In this document: in pieces, positions 1 through 7,057 of the stretch
How positions within the stretch are numbered: the stretch's first letter is position 1
Layout: each line of letters begins with the position of its first letter
Assembly (NCBI GenBank): GCA_023381535.1
Contig: JAMCSN010000305.1
Span: forward strand, 1-7,212
Source of the DNA: Bacteroidota bacterium
GTDB taxonomy: Bacteria; Bacteroidota; Ignavibacteria; Ignavibacteriales; Melioribacteraceae
Length of the DNA stretch: 7,212 nt
Direction: 5' to 3'
The notes under the pieces: model-generated
What the model saw: the letters and a program-made list of their open reading frames with translations, nothing else
Databases searched by the model: none
What the model was told of the DNA's origin: nothing
Translations under genes and position numbers: made by a program

Positions 1-1
1 C

Positions 2-559
2 GATCCGGTTGATGAATTTGTAGTTTCGTCTTTGAGAAAGTACAAGGACTTCGAATTCAAATCGGTTGAGTCGATCGATTCAAAAAAAATGAAAGAGATA
101 AAAGACATTGAACAGCCGAAGGATAAAATTGAAGAACTCACCAAAGACGATGCGAAACATTTCAGCAGTCTGCTTTCCAAAATGAAAAACATACTTGCCG
201 ATCGTGTGGAAGATGTTTTGGAATCCACAAGATTGGTTGACAGCGCCTCATGTTTGGTTTCCAAAGAAGAAGGCGTTACGGCATCGATGCATAAAATTCT
301 TAAGATGACGAACAAAGAAATGGGACAGCAGAAGAAAATTTTTGAAGTGAATCCGAATCATAAATTAGTACGCAACTTGATACGAGTATTCAAAGTCGAT
401 TCGGAAAATCAATTTATCAAAGATGCAACGGAACAGTTGTACGAATCGGCACTGCTGCAAGAAGGAAATCTCGATGATCCGCATAAGCTGGTGAAAAGGA
501 TCAATCAAATGTTAGAACAATCCAGCGATTGGTTTGTAAAGTTAAATAATTATAATTAG
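2..559 (+). CDS. htpG: Molecular chaperone HtpG (Hsp90 family), 3' portion only
   Basis: This is the C-terminal 185 residues of a bacterial Hsp90. The reading frame is open from base 2, so the gene begins outside the window; the TTG at 32 is an internal leucine, not a start. The visible part starts with DPVDEFVVSSLRKYKDFEF, typical of the end of the Hsp90 middle domain (DP-DEF-V-L--Y). It continues into the C-terminal dimerisation domain, marked by STRLVDSASCLVSKEEG and by the stretch EVNPNHKLVRNL, which matches the family pattern E-NP-H-L---L. HtpG is a cytosolic, ATP-dependent homodimeric chaperone; its ATPase domain is not in the window. The protein ends in an asparagine/tyrosine-rich tail with no MEEVD motif, as expected for a bacterial form. 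The stop TAG is followed by a hairpin at 614-639. The family call is secure. Confidence 0.95.
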   Translation, partial: DPVDEFVVSSLRKYKDFEFKSVESIDSKKMKEIKDIEQPKDKIEELTKDDAKHFSSLLSKMKNILADRVEDVLESTRLVDSASCLVSKEEGVTASMHKILKMTNKEMGQQKKIFEVNPNHKLVRNLIRVFKVDSENQFIKDATEQLYESALLQEGNLDDPHKLVKRINQMLEQSSDWFVKLNNYN

Positions 560-613
560 GTGATCGGACTTTAAAAACTAATTTTGTAAGGAAAACTTTC
601 CAATTTCAAGTTA

Positions 614-639
614 AGGGTTCCAATGTAAAATGGAACCCT
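614..639 (+). terminator. Hairpin downstream of htpG, possible 3'-end signal
   Basis: A perfect 9-bp inverted repeat, AGGGTTCCA (614-622) and TGGAACCCT (631-639), flanks an 8-base loop. It lies 54 bases after the htpG stop. No T-run follows on the plus strand, so it is not a textbook intrinsic terminator; it could be a 3' stabilising stem or a non-canonical terminator. It is the only strong structure in the htpG-hppA gap. The rest of that gap (640-758) is very AT-rich and probably holds the hppA promoter, but I could not choose a convincing -35/-10 pair. Confidence 0.45.
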
Positions 640-758
640 AATAACTCACCGACAAAACAAATTCAGATCCTCTCAAAAAAATATTTCCGTGTGAATTTTT
701 CTTTTTGTATTAAACTTATATCTCTTATCTTTAAGACAAAGAAAAAATAAGAGGGCTT

Positions 759-3143
759 ATGCTAAAACGAATTTTCTCAATGGTCTTTCTCATCCTAACA
801 CCAATTTATACTTATGCTGGCGAAGAAAATCTTAAAATTCCAACTCTCAACGAATCCCAAAGTCAAATTCTGATAATCGGCATTTTTGTTTGTTTGTTCG
901 GGCTCTTGTTTGGGATCTATCAGTATCGTAAAGTTAAAAAGTTACTAGCGCACAAATCGATGCTGGATGTAGCGCAAGTAATTTTCGAAACCGCCAAAAC
1001 ATATTTGATTCAGCAGGGCAAATTTTTGGGAATACTTTTCATTTTCATCGCAGCGTGCATCGCATTTTATTTTGGATACTTAATGGATAATGGAATTCCC
1101 GGAATCCTTTTAATTCTAATGTGGACGGTAATCGGTATTACCGGTTCATACAGCGTTGCATGGTTCGGTATCAGAATGAATACGTTGGCTAACAGCAGAA
1201 TGGCGTTCGCATCGTTAGAAAGAAAACCGTTAAAACTTTCCAACATACCTTTGGATGCCGGTATGAGCATCGGCGTTATGCTGATCTGTGTTGAACTTAT
1301 AATGATGTTGATTATTCTTTTGTTTATACCTAGAGTGTTTGCCGGCGCGTGCTTTATCGGATTTGCAATTGGCGAATCATTGGGCGCAAGCGCTTTAAGA
1401 ATTGCAGGAGGAATCTTTACAAAGATTGCTGATATCGGCGCGGACTTAATGAAAATAGTTTTCAAAATAAAAGAAGACGATCCGCGCAATCCCGGTGTTA
1501 TTGCCGATTGTGTCGGTGATAATGCCGGCGACAGCGTTGGTCCAACTGCTGACGGATTTGAAACATACGGAGTTACCGGCGTTGCGCTAATCAGTTTAAT
1601 TGTTCTTGCAGTTCATGATATCAATATTCAAACGGAATTGTTGACGTGGATTTTCTCAATCCGTATCATCATGATTTTAACTTCGATCGGAGCTTTCTTT
1701 ATTAACAAAGTTGTGAGTTACTACCGTTATTCCGGCAAAGACGATATTAATTTCGAAGATCCGCTCACTTCTTTAGTTTGGATTTCTTCCATACTTTCAA
1801 TCACTGCCACTTTTGTAGTTTCATATTTTCTTATCGGTTCTCTGCCGAACAATATTTGGATTGTACTTTCAATAATTATAAGCTGCGGTACATTTGGCGC
1901 TGCACTTATTCCGGAATTCACAAAAATATTTACCAGCACAAAATCGCGCCATGTGAATGAAATTATTGAAGCTTCGCGTCAGGGCGGTTCATCATTAAAT
2001 ATTCTTTCCGGTCTTGTTGCGGGAAATTTCAGCGCCTTCTGGATGGGATTGATTTTCGCACTTTTAATGTTCATCGCGTATTTCGCAAGCGCAGAAGTAC
2101 TTTCCGGATTTATGATGTTTCCTTCGATCTTCGCATTCGGTTTAGTTGCATTTGGATTTTTGGGAATGGGACCGGTTACCATTGCGGTTGACAGCTACGG
2201 ACCGGTTACGGATAATGCTCAATCAATCTACGAGCTTTCTCTTATCGAAGAAATAAAAGATATTGATAAAGAAATCGAAAGAGATTTTGGTTTCAAACCG
2301 GATTTTGAAAAAGCGAAACATTACCTGGAAGAAAATGATGGCGCAGGAAATACTTTTAAGGCAACAGCAAAGCCGGTGCTGATTGGAACAGCAGTTGTCG
2401 GCGCCACCGCGATGATATTTTCACTTATTCTCTTATTACGAAATACGCTTGGCATAGATCCATCAAGTGTTTTGAGCATTCTTAATCCATACTCAAACAT
2501 TGGTTTCTTGTGCGGCGGAGCTGTTATTTTCTGGTTTACCGGCGCTTCAACACAAGCAGTTACAACCGGAGCCCATCGTGCGGTTGAATACATAAAGAAA
2601 AATATTCAGTTGGACCCGAATGCTAACAAAAGCGCTTCGATAGAAAAATCAAAAGAAGTCGTGAAGATTTGTACTCAATATGCTCAAACCGGAATGCTGA
2701 ATATTTTTATTGCAATTTTTAGTTTTGCTTTGGCGTTCGCACTTTTATCTGCGCCGGCTACGTCGATAGCGCCTGTAGCTTTCTTTATCAGCTTTTTAAT
2801 TTCGATTGCCGTGTTCGGATTGTTTCAAGCCGTGTTTATGGCTAATGCAGGCGGTGCATGGGACAATGCCAAGAAAGTTGTTGAGGTTGTGCTGAAAGAA
2901 AAAGGTACGCCGCTTCACGACGCAACTGTAGTCGGCGATACCGTTGGCGATCCATTTAAGGATACATCTTCGGTTGCGCTAAATCCGGTAATCAAATTCA
3001 CAACCTTGTTCGGATTGTTGGCTATGGAAATCTCAATCTCGGAAGAGTTTAGAAATACCGCGCCCTACGTTGGAGTTGTGGTCTTGGCAGTAGCTCTCTA
3101 TTTTGCGTGGCGTTCATTCTATAAAATGCGAATTACCGGATAG
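759..3143 (+). CDS. hppA: Membrane-bound proton-translocating pyrophosphatase, divergent subfamily
   Basis: This integral inner-membrane enzyme hydrolyses pyrophosphate and pumps H+ (or Na+) outward. It has 794 residues, longer than many homologues, and about 16 hydrophobic segments. The first 20 residues resemble a signal peptide ending in YTYA. Pyrophosphate/Mg-binding residues are present: R214, K222, D225, D229, E239 in EDDPRNP, D250/D254/D258 in IADCVGDNAGD, D478 and D485-N486 in VDSYGPVTDN, NAGGAWDNAKK (696-706), and GDTVGDPFKDTS (726-737). The usual GKVE after D229 is replaced by MKIVFKIK and the spacing is one residue shorter. K534 in GNTFKA occupies the position that makes canonical enzymes K+-independent. 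The semi-conserved gate glutamate is E268 (FETYG). The loop at 491-529 is unusually long and charged. Start: ATG 759 follows AAGAGGG with only 3 bases of spacing. Proton rather than sodium transport is inferred from subfamily resemblance. Confidence 0.95.
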   Translation: MLKRIFSMVFLILTPIYTYAGEENLKIPTLNESQSQILIIGIFVCLFGLLFGIYQYRKVKKLLAHKSMLDVAQVIFETAKTYLIQQGKFLGILFIFIAACIAFYFGYLMDNGIPGILLILMWTVIGITGSYSVAWFGIRMNTLANSRMAFASLERKPLKLSNIPLDAGMSIGVMLICVELIMMLIILLFIPRVFAGACFIGFAIGESLGASALRIAGGIFTKIADIGADLMKIVFKIKEDDPRNPGVIADCVGDNAGDSVGPTADGFETYGVTGVALISLIVLAVHDINIQTELLTWIFSIRIIMILTSIGAFFINKVVSYYRYSGKDDINFEDPLTSLVWISSILSITATFVVSYFLIGSLPNNIWIVLSIIISCGTFGAALIPEFTKIFTSTKSRHVNEIIEASRQGGSSLNILSGLVAGNFSAFWMGLIFALLMFIAYFASAEVLSGFMMFPSIFAFGLVAFGFLGMGPVTIAVDSYGPVTDNAQSIYELSLIEEIKDIDKEIERDFGFKPDFEKAKHYLEENDGAGNTFKATAKPVLIGTAVVGATAMIFSLILLLRNTLGIDPSSVLSILNPYSNIGFLCGGAVIFWFTGASTQAVTTGAHRAVEYIKKNIQLDPNANKSASIEKSKEVVKICTQYAQTGMLNIFIAIFSFALAFALLSAPATSIAPVAFFISFLISIAVFGLFQAVFMANAGGAWDNAKKVVEVVLKEKGTPLHDATVVGDTVGDPFKDTSSVALNPVIKFTTLFGLLAMEISISEEFRNTAPYVGVVVLAVALYFAWRSFYKMRITG

Positions 3144-3170
3144 TTTTTTTGTCTTATAAATTTTTTTGGA

Positions 3171-3202
3171 TACCCTGCTGAATTCCAGCGGGGTATTTTT
3201 TT
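3171..3202 (+). terminator. Intrinsic terminator of hppA
   Basis: A 10-bp stem, TACCCTGCTG (3171-3180) with CAGCGGGGTA (3186-3195), contains one G-T pair and a 5-base loop (AATTC). Seven T residues follow at 3196-3202. It lies 27 bases after the hppA stop. The arrangement is one-directional: the T-run upstream of the stem reads as A on the other strand. It should isolate hppA transcription from amt. Confidence 0.9.
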
Positions 3203-3309
3203 GAATTCTCGCTGGTCAATAAATTTATACTCGCCATCAAAAACTTTTTTTGGTTGCATTGCTGGAACTTCCAAGAGAAAAGCTGTCATTCAAAATGTCT
3301 ATGAAATTG

Positions 3310-3341
3310 TTGCGATTGGGTAATTTCATTAGGTATATTTG
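3310..3341 (+). promoter_or_regulatory. Candidate promoter for amt
   Basis: TTGCGA (3310-3315) is followed after 18 bases by TATATT (3334-3339), a fair sigma-70 pair. The second element extends to TATATTTG (3334-3341), which also fits the TAnnTTTG -7 motif known for the Bacteroidota primary sigma factor, with a TTG about 21 bases upstream. Transcription would start near 3346, leaving a leader of roughly 70 bases before the amt ATG. The other notable sequence in this gap is a small palindrome, TGGAACTTCCA (3263-3273), of unknown meaning. I looked for a sigma-54 -24/-12 site, expected for some nitrogen-regulated amt genes, and saw none. Confidence 0.45.
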
Positions 3342-3417
3342 CACCCCAACCTTACTAAGTTAATAAATTCATAATTTCTTAAATGATGCCATTGTTAGTA
3401 TTCATTATGGAGAGAGA

Positions 3418-4737
3418 ATGATTAAATATAAATTTGTTCCGTTTTCTGTTCTGTTTATCATAGCCATTGTCGGCGCGGTTTTGAATTATAATTCGTCACA
3501 CATTGTTGGTGGTCCGATAAATAGCGGCGACACTGCATGGATGCTGACTGCGACAGGTCTGGTTCTGCTGATGACGCCGGGTCTTTCATACTTTTACGGG
3601 GGAATGGTTGGAAGGAAAAATATAATCTCAACTATGCTTCAGAGTTTTATTTCGATGGGCGTAATTAGTATTGTGTGGGTTGTTGTTGGTTTCAGTTTGG
3701 CGTTTGGAGATTCTATCGGAGGGATAATCGGCAATCCGTTTACATATTTTATGTTTAGAGGCGTTGATGGAAATACTCATCCGCTGTTAGCCCCAACTTT
3801 TCCATTAATTCTTTTCGCTCTTTTTCAATTGAAGTTTGCGATCATTACACCAGCGCTTATAACCGGTTCATTTGCAGAACGAATTCGTTTTTCTTCTTAC
3901 CTGTTGTTTATGATTTTATTTTCTCTTTTCATCTACACACCTCTTGCGCACATGACTTGGCATCCGGACGGATTGCTGAGAAAAATGGGAGTCTTGGATT
4001 TCGCTGGAGGAACCGTAGTTCACATGTCGGCGGGATTTGCCGCGTTAGCAGGCGCTCTTCATCTCGGAAGACGGCATACGCACATTGCGAAAGAACGCCA
4101 CATTCCTGCTAACATTCCGTACGTAATTTTAGGCACCGGATTGTTATGGTTCGGGTGGTTTGGTTTCAACGCCGGTTCCGCAATGGCTGCTAACGGATTA
4201 GCTGCTTTAGCATTTGCAACTACAAACACCGCATCTGCCGCAGCAGCAATGTCTTGGTTGTTTTATGATGTAATGGTCGGAAGAAAACCATCGGCAATGA
4301 GTGCAAGCATTGGTGCAGTTGTCGGTTTGGTTGCAATTACTCCTGCTGCCGGTTACGTTTCTGTTGGAGCGAGTATTTTCATCGGCGCTACTGCTGCACT
4401 AATAAGCAACGTTGCTGTAACAATGAAAGGTAAAACTACGCTCGACGACGCGCTCGATGTTTTTCCTTGTCACGGTTTGGGTGGAATCGTTGGAATGATT
4501 CTTACCGGCGTCTTTGCAAAAAATGTCGGATTAATTCACGGCGAGACCCACACGTTTCTAATACACATGGTTGCGCTGGTAATAGTTAGCGTCTTTACGT
4601 TTGGTGGATCGTACTTACTTTATATGATTACGGATAGAATTTTACCGATGCGTGTCAGCAAGGAAGAAGAAATCGAAGGACTTGATATTAGTCAGCATGG
4701 TGAAAGCATTCACTCAAGACTGCCGTCGTGGGATTAA
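3418..4737 (+). CDS. amt: Ammonium transporter (Amt/MEP/Rh family channel)
   Basis: This is a trimeric inner-membrane channel for ammonium uptake; 439 residues is normal for the family. Residues 5-23 form a hydrophobic N-terminal segment that may be a signal peptide, as in E. coli AmtB, followed by about 11 membrane segments. Landmarks, with AmtB equivalents, are F140 (F107) and F250 (F215) of the phenylalanine gate, W181 (W148) and S254 (S219) of the outer binding site, D194 in DFAGGTVVH (D160), and the twin pore histidines H202 (H168) and H352 in FPCHGLGG (H318). All key residues are present, so it should be functional. The tail LDISQHGES (422-430) matches the cytosolic segment that docks the PII protein GlnK, implying PII control. 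However, no glnK or glnB lies next to it, although the pair is often linked. GGAGAG at 3409-3414 sits 3 bases before the ATG. Confidence 0.97.
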   Translation: MIKYKFVPFSVLFIIAIVGAVLNYNSSHIVGGPINSGDTAWMLTATGLVLLMTPGLSYFYGGMVGRKNIISTMLQSFISMGVISIVWVVVGFSLAFGDSIGGIIGNPFTYFMFRGVDGNTHPLLAPTFPLILFALFQLKFAIITPALITGSFAERIRFSSYLLFMILFSLFIYTPLAHMTWHPDGLLRKMGVLDFAGGTVVHMSAGFAALAGALHLGRRHTHIAKERHIPANIPYVILGTGLLWFGWFGFNAGSAMAANGLAALAFATTNTASAAAAMSWLFYDVMVGRKPSAMSASIGAVVGLVAITPAAGYVSVGASIFIGATAALISNVAVTMKGKTTLDDALDVFPCHGLGGIVGMILTGVFAKNVGLIHGETHTFLIHMVALVIVSVFTFGGSYLLYMITDRILPMRVSKEEEIEGLDISQHGESIHSRLPSWD

Positions 4738-4740
4738 AAG

Positions 4741-4773
4741 CAATCGATTGAAATTCCGAACAGCAAAATTTCA
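4741..4773. repeat. Small palindromes after amt
   Basis: A perfect 10-bp palindrome, CAATCGATTG (4741-4750), starts 3 bases after the amt stop. It abuts a 7-bp inverted repeat, TGAAATT (4749-4755) and AATTTCA (4767-4773), with an 11-base loop. The stems are AT-rich and weak, and the nearest T-run (4788-4794) is detached from them. I therefore do not call a terminator, and amt transcripts may run into the permease gene. Confidence 0.3.
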
Positions 4774-4804
4774 TTTACACAAGAATGTTTTTTTGTGGTG
4801 CTTT

Positions 4805-4823
4805 ATTTAATCAAAGATTAAAT
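4805..4823. promoter_or_regulatory. Operator-like perfect palindrome upstream of the permease
   Basis: ATTTAATC (4805-4812) and GATTAAAT (4816-4823) form a perfect 8-bp inverted repeat around AAA. It ends 20 bases before the permease ATG, a position suited to a dimeric repressor or to a leader structure affecting translation. The 3-base loop and AT content make a very stable RNA hairpin unlikely, so a protein-binding site is the better guess. No regulator gene is adjacent to name the factor. Confidence 0.4.
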
Positions 4824-4843
4824 TCCTTCCCAAAATCATTGGG

Positions 4844-6346
4844 ATGGATATGCACAAAGAAACATTCTCTACCGCACAAGAAACTTCCACCGGATTAAAA
4901 CGCGAACTGGGTGTATTCGATTCGACAATGATTGTTGTCGGTTCAATGATCGGTTCCGGAATTTTTATTGTCAGTTCCGATATTGGGCGAACTGTCGGCT
5001 CAAGCGGATTACTGCTTTTAGTTTGGTTCATCACCGGCGTTATCACTCTGATCGGTGCGTTAAGTTACGGCGAACTTGCCGCGATGATGCCCAACGCCGG
5101 CGGTCAGTACGTTTATTTGCGCGAAGCTTACAATCCGCTGGTTGGCTTTCTCTACGGCTGGACTTTGTTCTTGGTAATTCAAACGGGAACAATTGCAGCC
5201 GTAGCCGTTGCATTCGCAAAGTTTACTGCCGTTCTCATCCCTTGGTTTAGCACCGCAAACGTTCTGTTCAATTTCTTTGGACTCAAAGTTTCATCGGGGC
5301 AAATTTTAGCGATCGTACTGATTTTATTTTTGACTTACATAAACATGAGAGGGTTGCGGGAAGCAAAGTTTGTCCAAAACATATTTACGATAGCAAAAAC
5401 ACTTGCTCTGCTTGGTCTAATTGTTTTAGGAATTTTTATCGGTTCAAACGCACAAGCTATCGCTGCTAACTTTTCAAAAGTTTGGGAGGGACAGTGGCTG
5501 CACATGTCTGGCAGCAAAATCGAATGGATTGAACAATTAAGCGGATTCTCGGTTATCGTTGCAATCGGAGTCGCAATGGTCGGTTCACTGTTTGCAAGTG
5601 TGGCGTGGGAAAATATTACGTTCACCGCTGGCGAAATAAAGAATCCGAAAAAAGTTATTCCTCTAAGTCTTTTTTGGGGAACGTTGATAGTGACACTTCT
5701 ATATGTGCTTGCTAACGTTGCATATTTGGTTGTTCTGCCGCTTGCCGGAAATCCGCAAGCTAAAGATGTTGTCGGTCAGGGAATTCAATTTGCTGCGGAT
5801 GATCGTGTTGGAACCGCCGCAGCGCAAATGTTTTTTGGTCAACCTGCTGCGTTGATAATGGCGGTGCTGATTATGGTCTCAACATTTGGATGCAACAACG
5901 GTTTGATACTTGCCGGCGCACGGGTTTATTACGCAATGGCGAAAGACAATTTGTTTTTCAAAACCACCGGTGAATTAAATAAAAATTCTGTTCCGGCTAA
6001 AGCGCTTATCTTTCAAGCAATATGGGCAAGCGTTTTATGTTTGTCCGGAACTTACTCCCAGCTTTTAGACTACGTGATATTTACCGTTCTAATTTTTTAT
6101 TCTCTGACAATAATCGGCGTTTTCATTTTACGAAAAAGAAAACCGGATACGGAGCGACCGTACAAAGCTTTCGGCTATCCTGTGCTGCCGATCCTTTACA
6201 TTTTTCTTGCATGCACCATTTCAATCATTTTGATTGTTGAAAAACCGATGTACACATGGCCGGGATTAATAATTGTTTTGTTGGGAATACCGGTTTATTT
6301 TTTTTGGAAGGCATTTCAGAAAAAGGATCAGAACGTTACCAGATAG
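4844..6346 (+). CDS. APC-family amino acid permease (LAT-like)
   Basis: This is a 500-residue inner-membrane secondary transporter with about 12 hydrophobic segments. The broken first helix carries the substrate-binding motif GSMIGSGIF (33-41). PNAGGQYVYLREAY (83-96) matches the conserved loop after helix 2. The stretch around FASVAWENITFTAGEIKNPKK (250-270) corresponds to helix 6 and the following loop, and resembles the L-type amino acid transporter branch, which includes serine/threonine exchanger-like proteins. RPYKAFGYPVLP (438-449) is another branch hallmark. The substrate cannot be told from sequence; an amino acid taken up by symport or exchange is the family expectation. Start choice is uncertain: ATG 4844 directly follows GGG with no room for a ribosome site, while ATG 4850 would sit close behind GGGATGG. 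Either changes the protein by only two residues. It may be co-transcribed with amt, and its 3' end overlaps the convergent tonB gene by 11 bases. Confidence 0.92.
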   Translation: MDMHKETFSTAQETSTGLKRELGVFDSTMIVVGSMIGSGIFIVSSDIGRTVGSSGLLLLVWFITGVITLIGALSYGELAAMMPNAGGQYVYLREAYNPLVGFLYGWTLFLVIQTGTIAAVAVAFAKFTAVLIPWFSTANVLFNFFGLKVSSGQILAIVLILFLTYINMRGLREAKFVQNIFTIAKTLALLGLIVLGIFIGSNAQAIAANFSKVWEGQWLHMSGSKIEWIEQLSGFSVIVAIGVAMVGSLFASVAWENITFTAGEIKNPKKVIPLSLFWGTLIVTLLYVLANVAYLVVLPLAGNPQAKDVVGQGIQFAADDRVGTAAAQMFFGQPAALIMAVLIMVSTFGCNNGLILAGARVYYAMAKDNLFFKTTGELNKNSVPAKALIFQAIWASVLCLSGTYSQLLDYVIFTVLIFYSLTIIGVFILRKRKPDTERPYKAFGYPVLPILYIFLACTISIILIVEKPMYTWPGLIIVLLGIPVYFFWKAFQKKDQNVTR

Positions 6347-7019
6347 AAACCGGAATTTGCATTTGTACTTTTACCGGCTGATCGCTTTGTTTGCCCGGTC
6401 TAAATCGTGTCCTTGAAACAGCCGTCATCGCAGCTTCATCGCATCCGTAGCCGATGCCTTTTGTGAGCATAGTTTTTCTAACCACGCCGTACTCATCAAT
6501 GAATGCAAGAACGAACACTGTTCCGGAAATTCCTTTTTGTTTTGCTTGAGGTGGAATAATTACCTTTGAATTGATCTCATCAAAGCCGCCAAGCGGTTCG
6601 GGCATTTCATCTACGGCAACAAAATAAATTTCTTCTTTCGGTTTTTGAATTATCGGAATGCCCAAGGAAATACCCGGCTTACCGGTGCCAGTTCCGGTTC
6701 CTGTCCCACTGCCCGTGCCGGTTCCTTTTGCATCTCCAGATTGATTTCCGACGGCAGCAGTTTCTTTTTTCGTTTCCGTTGATTTAACTACTGGCTTAAC
6801 TTTCTCTTCGACTTTCTTTTCGCTCGTATTTATTTTTTCTTCCGGTTCTTCCGCAACAGCAGTTGTTCCGCCGCCGGATTCTTCAAACAAATTGAACTCG
6901 ATCAAACCGTTTGTGCTGGGGTTGTAATTATGTGCGGCGATGTAAAAAAGAAAAAAAATAATTGAGTGAACTAAGAGTGAAATTGAAAATGAAACATATT
7001 TTGAGACGTTTCCCGGCAT
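6336..7019 (-). CDS. tonB: TonB-family energy transducer protein
   Basis: This 227-residue protein is anchored in the inner membrane and spans the periplasm, passing proton-motive energy from an ExbB/ExbD motor to outer-membrane receptors. Residues 9-30 form a single membrane helix containing S14-x-x-x-H18, the SxxxH motif that in E. coli TonB (S16, H20) couples to ExbB/ExbD. Residues 55-90 are rich in Glu and Lys, and 99-113 are a Gly-Thr repeat. The C-terminal domain (about 132-227) has the TonB pattern: KQKGISGTVFVLAFIDEYG, then CDEAAMTAVSRTRFRPG. The usual Tyr-Pro before the domain core is replaced by IIPPQAK. The linker is almost free of the Pro-Glu/Pro-Lys repeats of classical TonB. The gene lies 38 bases after the exbD-like gene and is surely co-transcribed with it. 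No clear Shine-Dalgarno precedes the ATG. Whether it serves siderophore, vitamin or polysaccharide receptors cannot be told. Confidence 0.93.
   Translation of the reverse strand: MPGNVSKYVSFSISLLVHSIIFFLFYIAAHNYNPSTNGLIEFNLFEESGGGTTAVAEEPEEKINTSEKKVEEKVKPVVKSTETKKETAAVGNQSGDAKGTGTGSGTGTGTGTGKPGISLGIPIIQKPKEEIYFVAVDEMPEPLGGFDEINSKVIIPPQAKQKGISGTVFVLAFIDEYGVVRKTMLTKGIGYGCDEAAMTAVSRTRFRPGKQSDQPVKVQMQIPVSIW
6681..6725 (-). repeat. Gly-Thr dipeptide repeat within tonB
   Basis: This 45-base segment encodes residues 99-113, an alternation of Gly and Thr with a single Ser replacing one Thr. The codons vary (several Gly and Thr codons are mixed), so the DNA is a degenerate rather than an exact tandem repeat. 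This suggests the repeat is kept at protein level as a flexible periplasmic linker. Confidence 0.75.
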
Positions 7020-7057
7020 TGAAATTTATTAAGTGGAATGTGCATAAATCATTTTTG

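Noticed and set aside
32..34. TTG as a start codon for the first gene
   Set aside because: The frame continues upstream to the window edge with clear Hsp90 sequence (DPVDEFVVSS), so this is an internal leucine codon of a gene that begins outside.
1067..1489. Minus-strand open frame of 140 codons inside hppA
   Set aside because: It lies wholly antisense to a highly conserved part of the pyrophosphatase; its Ile/Pro-rich composition mirrors the codons of the real gene and no family is recognisable.
1727..2593. Several other open frames of 60-90 codons antisense to or overlapping hppA
   Set aside because: They are out of frame with a clear gene, show no motif or ribosome site, and are explained by hppA codon composition.
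3185..3215. Alternative pairing of CCAGCG (3185-3190) with CGCTGG (3210-3215), which would compete with the hppA terminator stem
   Set aside because: It is only 6 bp with a long AT-rich loop, clearly weaker than the 10-bp terminator stem, and there is no leader gene or ligand site to suggest attenuation.
3251..3273. Possible sigma-54 promoter (TGG...GC pattern) upstream of amt
   Set aside because: The spacing between GG and GC does not match the required -24/-12 geometry.
4778..4797. CACAA/TTGTG pairing around the T-run before the permease as an amt terminator
   Set aside because: The 5-bp stem is too weak and the T-run lies inside the loop rather than after the stem.
4807..5250. Short frames on both strands overlapping the start of the permease
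   Set aside because: They overlap the permease coding sequence, lack recognisable domains and have no upstream signals; the permease frame carries the conserved motifs.
5335..6240. Minus- and plus-strand short frames within the permease
   Set aside because: They are shadow frames of the permease, with low-complexity translations and no start signals.
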